The translations under genes and the position numbers were made by a program. Shown here piece after piece: positions 50,010 to 58,797 of a DNA stretch of 64,000 bases. The stretch is from Halobacillus litoralis (GTDB taxonomy: Bacteria > Bacillota > Bacilli > Bacillales > Halobacillaceae): the NCBI RefSeq assembly GCF_009856415.1, contig NZ_WMEZ01000001.1:310001-374000 (forward strand), given 5' to 3'. The notes below the pieces were generated by a model. It saw nothing but the letters and a program-made list of their open reading frames with translations, was not told the DNA's origin and did no database searches. Numbering within the stretch: position 1 is the stretch's first letter; every line of letters starts with the position of its first letter.

Positions 50010-50531
50010 TCAATAATAAGGGGAAATCATCAAGTAGACGATGACTCCAGTTAGGCTGACATACAGCCATAATGGCATCGTCCATCGTGCGATCTTCCGG
50101 TGCTTGTCCACTTTCATCGCGAGCCCGCGGAACAAAGTAAGCAGTGCGAGAGGCACGATGAGTGCAGCCAGTACGATATGGGTGATCAAAATGAAATAAT
50201 AGATCATCGCGATAATTCCTTCACCGCCGAATGACGTGGACTCCGCCATCGAATGATACGTCAGGTATGAAACGAGGAAAAGAGCCGTCGACGTGAATGC
50301 AGCGAAAATGAACCGCTTGTGCCACTTGACGTTTTTCCTGATGATCATGAACAAGGCAGCGAGCAGGAACACGAACGTAAAGGAATTCAAGACGGCATTC
50401 AGCAGGGGAAGGAGTTTAATATTGAACCCGAGATCCCCATCAACTTTTGGTAAGAACAATAAGGCCACAACGATGAGGTTGATAGCGATGGAAAGCCCCA
50501 CGACCCATGGGACGTAATTGAATTTTTTCAT
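50010..50531 (-). CDS. yozB: DUF420 membrane protein (YozB-like)
   Basis: A 173-residue protein with five predicted helices and the DUF420 marks LLPLLNAVLNSFTFVFLLAALFMIIRKNVKWHKRFI and LITHIVLAALIVPLALLTLFRG; conserved His residues recur. The family is linked to cytochrome oxidase assembly (CtaM/YozB). The ATG at 50531 follows GAAAGGA. Single gene. Confidence 0.85.
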   Translation of the reverse strand: MKKFNYVPWVVGLSIAINLIVVALLFLPKVDGDLGFNIKLLPLLNAVLNSFTFVFLLAALFMIIRKNVKWHKRFIFAAFTSTALFLVSYLTYHSMAESTSFGGEGIIAMIYYFILITHIVLAALIVPLALLTLFRGLAMKVDKHRKIARWTMPLWLYVSLTGVIVYLMISPYY

Positions 50532-50603
50532 GGTATCGATCCTTTCATAACTCTTTATATATAGAATCCTAGTTAAGTATAAAGAATATAAGGGGAGAAT
50601 GCT

Positions 50604-50771
50604 ATGACAGAAAACGCACAATTTGTCGATCGAGCCAATTGGGATGGAAATATCAGCGAGAGTCAGGAACAACGAAAAGAGAAGTCATTGAAAAAGAGAT
50701 GGGGCAAAAGCTCCATCTCTTTTTCTTCGTCCTGGGTGAATAGGCAAACCGATGACGACGAAAACCCATAG
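50604..50771 (+). CDS. possible small 55-residue protein spanning a terminator
   Basis: MTENAQFVDRANWDGNISESQE is followed by a Lys-rich stretch and RQTDDDENP. AGGGGAG lies 7 nt upstream of the ATG. However, the middle of the frame overlaps an intrinsic terminator (50691-50725), so the real product may be shorter, or the transcript may be a small RNA. Low certainty. Confidence 0.35.
   Translation: MTENAQFVDRANWDGNISESQEQRKEKSLKKRWGKSSISFSSSWVNRQTDDDENP
50691..50725 (+). terminator. intrinsic terminator
   Basis: AAAGAGATGG...CCATCTCTTT (stem from about 50693 to 50722, loop GGCAAAAGCT partly paired) with a T-run. It lies upstream of the RDD gene and inside the small open frame at 50604. Confidence 0.7.
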
Positions 50772-50798
50772 GATAATACACAGAAAGGAGGGACTTCT

Positions 50799-51224
50799 AT
50801 GTCTGAAAGAAACTTGTTCCTCAGATTCATAGGCACAGGGCTTGAACTCATTGTGTCAGGCTTCCTCGCCATCCTTTACACATCAACACAGGACACAGGC
50901 CGTGGCTTCGATCCGAACCCGGTCTTTTGGAGAGCCTTCATCATCATCCATGTCTCGCTTCTCATTCTCATCCCGCTGCTTGCGAAAGGGAGGACGCTTG
51001 GTATGCTGTTGACGCACCTCACCATCGAAACGAATACAGGGAAGCCGCCGACCATCATGCAGATTTTCATCCGTGTCATCCTGGGGTTCGGTCCGGTCAT
51101 CCTTACCCAGGGAATGTGGTATTGGATTTCCTTTGTCACCGGGTTAATGGATTCGAAAGGGAGAGGGTGGAGTGAGATCGTCTCTTTTACGACGATCAAA
51201 TGGAAAGAGCCCCCGTTGGAATAA
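50799..51224 (+). CDS. RDD family membrane protein
   Basis: A 141-residue RDD protein. LFLRFIGTGLELIVSGFLAIL is helix 1 (RF-x-G-x-x-LE, the RDD-type start), FIIIHVSLLILIPLLAKGRTLGMLLTHLTI and IFIRVILGFGPVILTQGMWYWI follow. Some family members are Na+/H+ antiporters. GAAAGGAGGG precedes the ATG. Confidence 0.78.
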   Translation: MSERNLFLRFIGTGLELIVSGFLAILYTSTQDTGRGFDPNPVFWRAFIIIHVSLLILIPLLAKGRTLGMLLTHLTIETNTGKPPTIMQIFIRVILGFGPVILTQGMWYWISFVTGLMDSKGRGWSEIVSFTTIKWKEPPLE

Positions 51225-51229
51225 GAGGC

Positions 51230-51526
51230 TTAGGCTCCCGCTGCTTTCCGGTATCGGAACAGACTTGCCCCTATAAAGATGAATGTGATCAACACGAGGA
51301 TCCACATCGCATCACGGTATGCAGAAAAGGATAGGGACTGGATCCACTCATGATAAAGTTCAATGGTGAGCCAACCGATGGGGAAGATTGGTGCCGCTTT
51401 TGCATAGGAAGCATTCAGCACTGCCTTTCCTTCCTCCGTTTTTCCCTTCTGACCCCATGAAAAGCGTAATAGATAAACGAGCGCTGCTAAAAAGATAGGT
51501 GTCAATATGATCCCGATGATCATCAT
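51230..51526 (-). CDS. hypothetical 98-residue membrane protein
   Basis: Two or three predicted helices (IIGIILTPIFLAALVYLL at the start, AMWILVLITFIFIGASLF at the end). GGGGGAACG precedes the ATG, which overlaps the stop of a small upstream gene (ATGA). No family recognised. Confidence 0.55.
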   Translation of the reverse strand: MMIIGIILTPIFLAALVYLLRFSWGQKGKTEEGKAVLNASYAKAAPIFPIGWLTIELYHEWIQSLSFSAYRDAMWILVLITFIFIGASLFRYRKAAGA

Positions 51527-51681
51527 TTTCGTTCCCCCTTCTCCAGGTGTTCCCTGATGGTTTGATCCAAGTGTTCATTCATAGGATCTTTCTGTCCGAA
51601 ATTCTTAAGTCCTTGTCCGGTGAAGTAACCGGCTAAAGCGATACCTGCGGCCAGAATGACGGCATCGAGTGTAAATTCCAT
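51523..51681 (-). CDS. small 52-residue membrane protein
   Basis: MEFTLDAVILAAGIALAGYF forms a membrane helix, followed by TGQGLKNFGQKDPMNEHLDQ, then a charged end. It is too short for most gene finders but overlaps the next gene by ATGA and has GGAGAG before the ATG. The two probably form an operon. Function unknown. Confidence 0.6.
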   Translation of the reverse strand: MEFTLDAVILAAGIALAGYFTGQGLKNFGQKDPMNEHLDQTIREHLEKGERK

Positions 51682-51906
51682 CTGAAATACTCTCCGTTCG
51701 GTTATTTCTCTATATTCTATACGCTTAGGATGGAGAAAGGTTTCAGGGTAGGCCCTTTTTCTGATGTTTCATTAATGAACATGGAACACTCTCTGCTTAC
51801 TCTTAATAAAAAAGACAGAAAATTCCTTCAATTTATTTACGAAGTGACCTTGAGATGGTAAAATTTATCACTGTAATGAATGAAAGAATACAAAGGAGAG
51901 AGGACA

Positions 51907-52566
51907 ATGGGAAACGATCTACTCTATGCAAAATCATATTTTGAGAGATTGCCAGAACTTGGAGATTTAGCGCCAGAAGCGTTCAAAGCTTTTGTAGCGT
52001 TTGATAAAAAAGCGCTCGAACCAGGAAAGCTGAATGGTAAATTGAAAGAATTGATTGCTGTAGCGGTTGCTCATGTGACGGGATGCCCTTATTGCATCGA
52101 TTTGCATGTAAAAAATGTGAAGAAACAGGAAGCTACTAAAGAAGAAGTGTCAGAAGCGATTCTTGTAGCAACAGCACTGAAGGCAGGTTCTGCGATCGCA
52201 CACAGTGTCAATGCATTGAATACATACGATGAAAAAGGTGACGATGCTTTATACAAAGCCTCTTACTTCGACCGTCTGAAAGAACTTTCCAACCTTAATG
52301 GGGATGCCTTCCATGCGTTTGTCGATTTTGATCAGCAATCTATGAAAGAGGGAGCGATTTCCGCTAAAGATAAAGAACTCATTGCCGTAGCGGCAGCCCA
52401 CACAACAGGCTGTCCTTACTGCATCGATGTTCATACGAAAGGTTCGAAACAGCAGGGTGCTACTAAAGAGGAGGTAGCGGAAGCGATTTTTGTTGCTACG
52501 GCATTAAAGGCCGGTTCGGCTATTGCTCATAGTGTGAATGCGTTAAATGCCTACGATGATGAATAA
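51907..52566 (+). CDS. tandem carboxymuconolactone decarboxylase/AhpD-like protein
   Basis: A 219-residue protein made of two nearly equal CMD domains. Domain 1 holds AHVTGCPYCIDLHVKN and domain 2 AHTTGCPYCIDVHTKG, each with the CxxC plus His site of AhpD alkylhydroperoxidases. Both end AILVATALKAGSAIAHSVNALN or a close match, indicating recent internal duplication. Likely a peroxide- or thiol-linked redox enzyme. The ATG at 51907 follows AAAGGAGAGAGG. Confidence 0.85.
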   Translation: MGNDLLYAKSYFERLPELGDLAPEAFKAFVAFDKKALEPGKLNGKLKELIAVAVAHVTGCPYCIDLHVKNVKKQEATKEEVSEAILVATALKAGSAIAHSVNALNTYDEKGDDALYKASYFDRLKELSNLNGDAFHAFVDFDQQSMKEGAISAKDKELIAVAAAHTTGCPYCIDVHTKGSKQQGATKEEVAEAIFVATALKAGSAIAHSVNALNAYDDE

Positions 52567-52606
52567 ATAGAACACTTAATAAACGAATATAAGTTTCCAG
52601 TCATAG

Positions 52607-52640
52607 AGGCGGTTCCCTGGTTGAGGAACCGCCTATTTTA
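52607..52640 (+). terminator. intrinsic terminator
   Basis: AGGCGGTTCC (52607-52616) pairs with GGAACCGCCT (52625-52634) and a T-rich tail follows. It ends the AhpD-like gene. Confidence 0.8.
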
Positions 52641-52735
52641 TATAATAAGTGAGCGGCAAGCAATTTTCAGGTGGTGTCCTTATAAAGTCATCTTCTGTTT
52701 GATTCTACAAAAATTAAAAGATATGAAAAAACACA

Positions 52736-52796
52736 TTGACGAAAACGTTTACAAGGGGTATAGTTTACACAAGGTAATCGATTACGTAAACGATTA
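52736..52796 (+). promoter_or_regulatory. promoter with LacI-type operators (fructan locus)
   Basis: TTGACG (52736-52741) and TATAGT (52759-52764) are spaced 17 bp, a good sigma-A promoter. AAAACGTTTAC (52742-52752) lies between the hexamers. TAATCGATTA (52775-52784) and CGTAAACG (52785-52792) lie just downstream. These A/T-flanked CG-centred sites fit binding by the LacI-family protein encoded next (autoregulation) and the first also fits a cre site at nine of ten positions. Confidence 0.75.
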
Positions 52797-52823
52797 AGTG
52801 AGTTTCAGAAATGAGGATTAACC

Positions 52824-53819
52824 ATGGTTTCCATTAAAGATGTTGCGAAAAAAGCCCAAGTCTCTACAGCAACCGTATCTCATGTGATCAATGAGACAAG
52901 ATTTGTAGCAGATGAAACTAAACAGAAAGTGTACCTGGCGATGAAGGATCTGAATTACCACCCGAACCGAATTGCAAGAAGTCTCAGAAGCCGTAAATCG
53001 AATACGATTGGACTTTTAGTTCCGTTAGTTGCTGAAGATACATCCAATTTCTTTTTCATGAGCATTGCGAATGGAATTGAAAAGGTGTTGAAAGAGAATG
53101 GATATAACTTAATACTTAGTAATTCCGATGAAGATGAAGGAACGGAAAAAGATCAAATCCGTGTTTTTAATACGCAATTGATTGATGGGTTGATCATTGC
53201 TCCTGTAAACGGGAAAGATTCCGCATATAAGCAGGAATTAACGGGTGACTATCCCGTCGTCTATATTGACCGTCATCCGAGCGGGATTGAAGGAGATATG
53301 GTTGTTGTTGATAACCTGCGAGGTTCCTATGAAGCTGTCCAGGCTCTCCTTAACAAAGGATATGAGCGGATCGGCTTTATCACAGGAACTCTGGGGATTA
53401 CCACAAGTGATGAACGCTTGAATGGGTATAAAAAAGCCCTGGAAGAAAAAGGGGTTTCTGTGAGGGAAGAGTTTATTAAAGAAGGGCCAGCCACGTTTGA
53501 ACAAGGCTATCAGTTAGCGAAAGAACTTCATGAAGCAGGGGTAACGGCTTTGTTTATTGCGAATAACGTCATGACCATGGGCGCTGTTTCTTACCTTAAG
53601 GAACACCAGGTCAACATTCCTGAAGAAATCGGCATCATAGGCTATGACGATTATGATTGGATGAAGATCACGTCACCACCTTTATCAGTAGTCAGGCAGC
53701 CGGCGTTTGAAATTGGAAAAGTAGCCGTTGAGCAGCTGCTTAAAAGAATTAATGGGTCACAGGAGAAATATACAGAAGTCATGCTCGATTCAGAGTTGGT
53801 ACAGAGAGGTTCCTTTTAA
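52824..53819 (+). CDS. LacI-family transcriptional regulator of the fructan locus
   Basis: A 331-residue repressor. The N-terminal HTH is SIKDVAKKAQVSTATVSHVIN, followed by the hinge helix region HPNRIARSLRSRKSNTIG and a periplasmic-binding-like domain (GLLVPLVAED...VYIDRHPSGI...GYDDYDW). It probably senses a sugar from fructan breakdown and controls the genes that follow. AGGATTAACC precedes the ATG, a weak ribosome binding site. Confidence 0.9.
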   Translation: MVSIKDVAKKAQVSTATVSHVINETRFVADETKQKVYLAMKDLNYHPNRIARSLRSRKSNTIGLLVPLVAEDTSNFFFMSIANGIEKVLKENGYNLILSNSDEDEGTEKDQIRVFNTQLIDGLIIAPVNGKDSAYKQELTGDYPVVYIDRHPSGIEGDMVVVDNLRGSYEAVQALLNKGYERIGFITGTLGITTSDERLNGYKKALEEKGVSVREEFIKEGPATFEQGYQLAKELHEAGVTALFIANNVMTMGAVSYLKEHQVNIPEEIGIIGYDDYDWMKITSPPLSVVRQPAFEIGKVAVEQLLKRINGSQEKYTEVMLDSELVQRGSF

Positions 53820-53836
53820 AGAGAACCTTCTCTTTT
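53818..53836 (+). terminator. weak terminator after the regulator gene
   Basis: AAAGAGA and TCTCTTT form a 7-bp stem with a 4-nt loop, followed by TT. It could reduce read-through into the transporter genes. Confidence 0.5.
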
Positions 53837-53846
53837 TAACCATAAG

Positions 53847-53865
53847 GTAAACGATTACGTAAACG
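53847..53865. promoter_or_regulatory. LacI-type operator before the transporter operon
   Basis: GTAAACGATTACGTAAACG repeats the motif found upstream of the regulator gene (CGTAAACG/ACGATTA). It sits about 57 bp before the binding-protein start. Confidence 0.65.
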
Positions 53866-53921
53866 TTTTTATGGAATGGAAGGTAGGCAGGCTTTCAATT
53901 ATGAAATGGGAGGTACGGAGG

Positions 53922-55280
53922 ATGAAAAGATTATCGTATTTATTGGCAGGGGTTCTAGTTGTGTTGATGCTAGCAGCTTGTTCAAGTGACAGTAACGCGA
54001 ATTCAGAAGCAGATAGCGGGAATTCCGGTTCGGGGGAAAACACATCAAGTGACACGGTAGAGACTGGTTCCGTTGAAACAAGTGTTGAAGCTACAGGTGA
54101 GGAAGATGTCACACTTGATTTTTGGATTCACCAGACAGGTGAAGACGAAACGAATGCTTACATTGAGTTGATTGATGCATTCAACAAAGAGCATGACGAC
54201 ATTCACGTCAACGCAGAAGTCATCATTGATGACGGAGCAAGTGCTTACAGTGATAGTATCAATGCTGCTCTTGTAGCAGGCAACCTGCCAGATGTGATGG
54301 CCGTCGACGGTCCTTATGTCTCAAGCTTTGCTGAAGCTGGAGTGATTCAGCCGATTGATGACTATGTGGACGATGAAAAGAAAAGCCAATATGTTGATTC
54401 AATCATTCAACAAGGTACTTACAACGATCAACTCTATTCCTTAGGAGCCATGGAAGCTTCTGTCATGCTTTATTACAACAAAGATTTGTTGGAGGAAGCA
54501 GGGATCGAGCCGGCTGAATCTATAGAAGAAGCGTGGACATGGGATGAATTGATGGAGAATTCCAAGAAACTGACAACCGAAGACCGTTATGGACTGAACT
54601 TGTTCATGAACTACGGCGTTGGTGAATGGTTGACGTTTATGGGTGCGCCGCTTGCCTGGTCGAATGGGGGCGCGTTGATTTCCGAGGATGGTACGAAAGT
54701 GGATGGATATTTGAATAGTCCGGAAACTATTGAAGCTTTGAACTATGTGAAAGATCTTTTCGCTGAAGGTGTGGTGACCGATAGTCCTGGTGAGATGCAG
54801 TTCGAGGAAGGAAATGCTGCCCTTGCTTTAGGTGGTCCGTGGATTGCTGTTTCTGCTGAAGACGCAGGCCTGAACTGGGGGATGATGCCGTACCCTTACA
54901 AAGATGAAAAAGTGTCTCCATCCGGAAGCATGGCTTATGCGGTCACAAATAACACAGAAAATCCTGAAGCAGCTGTCGAGCTAATGAAGTGGATGACGAA
55001 TGAAGAAGCCACTATTAAAATTTCAAAAGCTACAGGCATGCCGCCGGCACAGAAATCTGCCTTCGATAACATGGAGAAATTCAATGAGCTTCCATGGAGC
55101 ATCATGAAGGAACAAGTCATTGAAACGGCTCATGCCCGCCCGGCTACACCGGCTTATCCGGTATTAACAGATGCCTTTGCTCAATCTTTCCATGCCGCTG
55201 CGCTGGGTGAAGATGTAGAGAGTGTGGTGGAACAGCAGGTGCAACGTGTGGAGCGTGAATTGAAGCGTTTTGAAGAATAG
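53922..55280 (+). CDS. extracellular sugar-binding lipoprotein of an ABC transporter
   Basis: A 452-residue family-1 solute-binding protein. Signal peptide and lipobox VLMLAAC (Cys about residue 20), then a Ser/Asp/Glu/Asn-rich linker. The mature domain opens VTLDFWIHQTGEDETNAYIELIDAFNKEH and has NLPDVMAVDGPYV and ALALGGPWIA. Likely binds fructo-oligosaccharides, given the GH32 genes downstream. The ATG at 53922 has GGGAGG at 8-nt spacing; upstream in-frame ATGs are not preferred. Confidence 0.88.
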   Translation: MKRLSYLLAGVLVVLMLAACSSDSNANSEADSGNSGSGENTSSDTVETGSVETSVEATGEEDVTLDFWIHQTGEDETNAYIELIDAFNKEHDDIHVNAEVIIDDGASAYSDSINAALVAGNLPDVMAVDGPYVSSFAEAGVIQPIDDYVDDEKKSQYVDSIIQQGTYNDQLYSLGAMEASVMLYYNKDLLEEAGIEPAESIEEAWTWDELMENSKKLTTEDRYGLNLFMNYGVGEWLTFMGAPLAWSNGGALISEDGTKVDGYLNSPETIEALNYVKDLFAEGVVTDSPGEMQFEEGNAALALGGPWIAVSAEDAGLNWGMMPYPYKDEKVSPSGSMAYAVTNNTENPEAAVELMKWMTNEEATIKISKATGMPPAQKSAFDNMEKFNELPWSIMKEQVIETAHARPATPAYPVLTDAFAQSFHAAALGEDVESVVEQQVQRVERELKRFEE

Positions 55281-55369
55281 TCCAAGGGAGGAGCGGGGCC
55301 TGTGAGTGCTGCAGGCTCCCTCTGATTTTTAACGACCGTTTACGGGTTGGAAAGAGAGGGTGAACCATA
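55281..55369. promoter_or_regulatory. spacer with a possible operator half-site
   Basis: The 89-bp gap between the binding-protein and permease genes contains ACCGTTTACGG (55335-55345), related to the CGTTTACG motif of the other operators. No terminator is evident, so this may be a secondary site. Confidence 0.35.
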
Positions 55370-56353
55370 TTGAAAGGGAATAGTTCTACTGCGAAACCAC
55401 TGACCGATCATGATCATTATAAAGCTCCGTCTGAACCATCGATCAAAAAGGTGCCGCCCAAAAGGAAGAAAAGAAGACGGTCACAGGCATTCCAGGAAGC
55501 GATGACCGGATACTTCTTTCTCGCGCCTGCCTTAATCCTTCTGGGGGTATTCCTTTTATATCCGATGGGGGCTGCCTTTTATTATAGTTTTACAGATTTC
55601 TATATTTTAAAACCGGATGATATTTCTTTTATCGGATTCGAGAATTTCTCTTATATATGGCAGGATGCTCAATTCCGCCAGGCCTTTTGGAATACCGTTT
55701 ACTTTTCTGTCATCGTCGTTCCTGTGCAACTGGCGGTCGCGCTCGGACTTGCCTTACTTATCAATAAGAAATTAAAATTCCGCGTATTTTTCCGAACCGC
55801 TTTTTTCTCACCTGTCGTGATGTCTTTGGTTGTGGTATCGATTCTATGGACGTTTATGTACAATCCAAACGAAGGTTTGATCAACCAGCTGCTCGGACTT
55901 ATAGGGATATCCCCGCAACCATTTCTTACAAGCCCAGATCAGGCCATGAATTCCATCATTGTCATGTCTGTCTGGCAGGGGGCCGGCTTTCAGATGATGA
56001 TTTTCCTGGCAGGCCTTCAAAACATCCCGAACCATTTATATGAAGCGGCAGATATTGATGGCGCAAGCAATTGGCAGAAGTTTATACATGTGACACTGCC
56101 AGGTTTGAAAAACATTGCCTTGTTCATTTTTATAACAATCAGTATTGCTGCCTTTAAATTACTCGTTCAGCCGATGATCATGACACAGGGCGGCCCGCTT
56201 GGCTCAACTAAATCCCTGGTCTATCACATCTATGAAACGGGCTTTAACTACCGGGATGTGGGTTATGCTTCAGCCATGGCCGTCGTCTTTACACTGATTG
56301 TCCTTACCATCACTATTATTCAGCGTGTGCTCATTCGTGAGGAGAGGGGGTAA
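55370..56353 (+). CDS. sugar ABC transporter permease (MalF type)
   Basis: A 327-residue permease with a basic cytoplasmic N-terminus (KKVPPKRKKRRR) and six helices. The EAA loop is YEAADIDGASNWQKFIHVTLPGL. It pairs with the next gene to form the channel. The start is TTG with AGAGAGGG at 9-nt spacing. No ATP-binding subunit is encoded in the visible part of the locus, so a shared MsmX-type ATPase elsewhere is likely. Confidence 0.9.
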   Translation: MKGNSSTAKPLTDHDHYKAPSEPSIKKVPPKRKKRRRSQAFQEAMTGYFFLAPALILLGVFLLYPMGAAFYYSFTDFYILKPDDISFIGFENFSYIWQDAQFRQAFWNTVYFSVIVVPVQLAVALGLALLINKKLKFRVFFRTAFFSPVVMSLVVVSILWTFMYNPNEGLINQLLGLIGISPQPFLTSPDQAMNSIIVMSVWQGAGFQMMIFLAGLQNIPNHLYEAADIDGASNWQKFIHVTLPGLKNIALFIFITISIAAFKLLVQPMIMTQGGPLGSTKSLVYHIYETGFNYRDVGYASAMAVVFTLIVLTITIIQRVLIREERG

Positions 56354-56358
56354 AAGCT

Positions 56359-57213
56359 ATGAAAAGAAAGAAAGGGATCCAGAGAATCGTTTTATATGTA
56401 TCTTTGATTTTACTCACCTTCATCTTTCTCTTTCCATTAGTATGGATGCTCGTTTCATCGTTGAAAGATGAGTTTCAGATTTTCAGAGATATGAAATCAC
56501 TGAAAGCTTTTCTGCCTCCGGCTCCGAGTGAAGTCGAAGGGGGATATTTCGCCAACTATATCGCAGCTTTTCAACGGGTCGATCTTATGAAGTACATTTT
56601 GAACAGCTTGATTTATACCACTGGCATCATTGTCTTTGGGCTGATCGTCAACTCGATGGCTGGATATGCCTTAGCAAGGTTTCGGTTTCCACTGGCTGGT
56701 TTCTGGCTCGGCGTCATTATCGCGACCTTGATCATCCCGCCGGAAAGTATTTTTCTGCCTCTTTACGTTTTGGTGTATGACCTTGGTTGGGTCAATACAT
56801 ACACCGGTTTGATTGTTCCGTTTATCGCGAATGCTTTTGCCATCTTTTTATTCCGGCAGTTTTTCCTCGACTTTCCTAAAGAATTGGAGGAAGCGGCTAA
56901 AATCGATGGGTGTTCTCAAATCGGCATCTTTTTCCGGATTATTGTCCCGCTTTCGAAACCGGTGTTTGCGACGGTGGCGATTGTCTTATTCATCAACCAC
57001 TGGAATGACTTCCTCTGGCCGCTTGTTGTCGCTTCGGATGAGAGTATGCGTACCATCCAGATTGGGCTTCAATATTTCATGAACGAACCACCCATCAAGT
57101 GGGGGCAGGTGATGGCTGCTTTAACTATCGCCACTGTACCGATGCTGTTGATCTTTGCATTCCTGCAACGATACTACGTACAAGGATTAACACACACCGG
57201 TTCAAAAAACTAA
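56359..57213 (+). CDS. sugar ABC transporter permease (MalG type)
   Basis: A 284-residue permease with six helices and the EAA loop LEEAAKIDGCSQIGIFFRIIVPLSKP. The C-terminus RYYVQGLTHTGSKN is typical of MalG-like subunits. It begins 5 bp after the partner permease. Confidence 0.9.
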   Translation: MKRKKGIQRIVLYVSLILLTFIFLFPLVWMLVSSLKDEFQIFRDMKSLKAFLPPAPSEVEGGYFANYIAAFQRVDLMKYILNSLIYTTGIIVFGLIVNSMAGYALARFRFPLAGFWLGVIIATLIIPPESIFLPLYVLVYDLGWVNTYTGLIVPFIANAFAIFLFRQFFLDFPKELEEAAKIDGCSQIGIFFRIIVPLSKPVFATVAIVLFINHWNDFLWPLVVASDESMRTIQIGLQYFMNEPPIKWGQVMAALTIATVPMLLIFAFLQRYYVQGLTHTGSKN

Positions 57214-57228
57214 TCGATTTTGATCGAA

Positions 57229-57263
57229 ATGTCGGGCGGAAAGTGGAAAGCGCCGCCTGACAT
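57229..57263 (+). other. intercistronic hairpin
   Basis: ATGTC and GGCGG (57229-57239) pair with CCGCC and GACAT (57253-57263), giving a 10-bp stem with one mismatch. It has no T-run and lies between permease and hydrolase genes, so it could stabilise or separate mRNA segments. Confidence 0.45.
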
Positions 57264-57300
57264 GAAGGATTTATTTTTGTTGGAAGGAGTGCCATAACAT

Positions 57301-58776
57301 ATGATTCAAAGCCAGCCGTTAACGACGAATGGATATTATGAAGAGAGGTATCGGCCTCACATCCATTTCACCCCTGAACAGATGTGGATGAATGACCCGA
57401 ATGGTCTTGTTTACTTCGAAGGGGAGTATCATCTCTTTTATCAATATCATCCAAATAGTAAACAGTGGGGACCGATGCACTGGGGCCACGCTGTCAGTAA
57501 GGATCTTATATTATGGGAGCACCTTCCCGTCGCCCTCTATCCGGATGAACTGGGGATGATTTTTTCAGGAAGTGCGGTGGTCGACCACAAAGATACGAGT
57601 GGTTTCTTCGATGGGAAACCAGGACTTGTGGCTGTTTTCACCCACGCCGATGGAGATTTGCAGAGGCAGAGCATCGCCTACAGTAAAGACCGCGGACGGA
57701 CATGGGTCAAATATGATGGAAATCCGGTGATTCCAAACCCTGGCATCAAGGACTTCCGTGACCCGAAGGTTTTCTGGCATGAGGATACAGAAAAGTGGGT
57801 GATGGTGCTTGCTGCTGGAAGAAAAGTTCAATTTTACACCTCCCCTGATTTGAAGCAGTGGACCTATGTCAGTGAATTTGGAGAAGGGTGGGGTGAGCAG
57901 AAAGGGGTATGGGAATGTCCGGATCTGTTCCCTCTCACGAATGAAACGTCCGGGGAAAAGAAATGGGTGCTGCCGATCGGGATTGATGCAGGCGCTCCTT
58001 CGGGTGGATCAGGTACGCAGTATTTTACTGGATCCTTTGATGGCAAGCACTTCGTCCCTCATCAGCCGAAAGAAACGGTGCGCTGGTTAGACTACGGTAA
58101 AGACTTTTATGCATCGCAGTCCTTTTCCGATGTCCCAGGGAGAAGGGTAGTCCTTGCTTGGATGAGCAATTGGCAATATGCCAATGACGTGCCGACAGAT
58201 CCGTGGAGAAGTGCGATGACGATGCCAAGGGAATTGACCTTGATGACGGTGGCAGGTCAGGAACGACTGATTCAGAAGCCAATCGCAGAGCTTACAAGCT
58301 TAATAGAAAAACGAATGGAGCATGATCCTTTCGTACTTAAAGAAAAAAACTCGGTCGATCTAGCCCAGCCCGCTTCTCCTTTCCTATGGGAATTGGGTGT
58401 GGAAATGGAAAAGGGCGGCGCGTTCGAAGCACGCTTATTCGGAACGCAGGATAAAGGTTTGAGGGTTGGAATTGATCGCGAGAAAAAAGTTGTTTATGTT
58501 CAACGAGACAAGGCAGAAGGTGACTTTTCGAAGGACTATGCGTGTACTTGTCAGGCACCTTTGTGTGGGGATCATTCGTCCTTTTATCTCAAGATCGTCT
58601 GTGACCATTCCTCGGTCGAGATCTTTCTTGGCGACGGGGAAATAAGCATGACGAATGTATACTTACCGGCAGCTGATCACGAAGTGAAGTTAAAGATGGA
58701 AGCTGTCCGCGGAAAGGTAGAAGTGAAACAAACGTCGGTTTTTGAAATGAGATCGATTTGGAAACCGAACACCTAA
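57301..58776 (+). CDS. cytoplasmic GH32 beta-fructofuranosidase
   Basis: A 491-residue GH32 enzyme with no signal peptide. The catalytic set is complete: WMNDPNG (nucleophile Asp32), FRDP (Asp154, transition-state stabiliser) and WECPD (Glu205, acid/base). A C-terminal beta-sandwich follows from about residue 350. It should split imported fructo-oligosaccharides or sucrose. It lacks a phosphotransferase partner, so non-phosphorylated substrate is more likely. GGAAGGAG precedes the ATG at 11-nt spacing. Confidence 0.92.
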   Translation: MIQSQPLTTNGYYEERYRPHIHFTPEQMWMNDPNGLVYFEGEYHLFYQYHPNSKQWGPMHWGHAVSKDLILWEHLPVALYPDELGMIFSGSAVVDHKDTSGFFDGKPGLVAVFTHADGDLQRQSIAYSKDRGRTWVKYDGNPVIPNPGIKDFRDPKVFWHEDTEKWVMVLAAGRKVQFYTSPDLKQWTYVSEFGEGWGEQKGVWECPDLFPLTNETSGEKKWVLPIGIDAGAPSGGSGTQYFTGSFDGKHFVPHQPKETVRWLDYGKDFYASQSFSDVPGRRVVLAWMSNWQYANDVPTDPWRSAMTMPRELTLMTVAGQERLIQKPIAELTSLIEKRMEHDPFVLKEKNSVDLAQPASPFLWELGVEMEKGGAFEARLFGTQDKGLRVGIDREKKVVYVQRDKAEGDFSKDYACTCQAPLCGDHSSFYLKIVCDHSSVEIFLGDGEISMTNVYLPAADHEVKLKMEAVRGKVEVKQTSVFEMRSIWKPNT

Positions 58777-58797
58777 TGAAAGAAGAGGAGGATGAAG

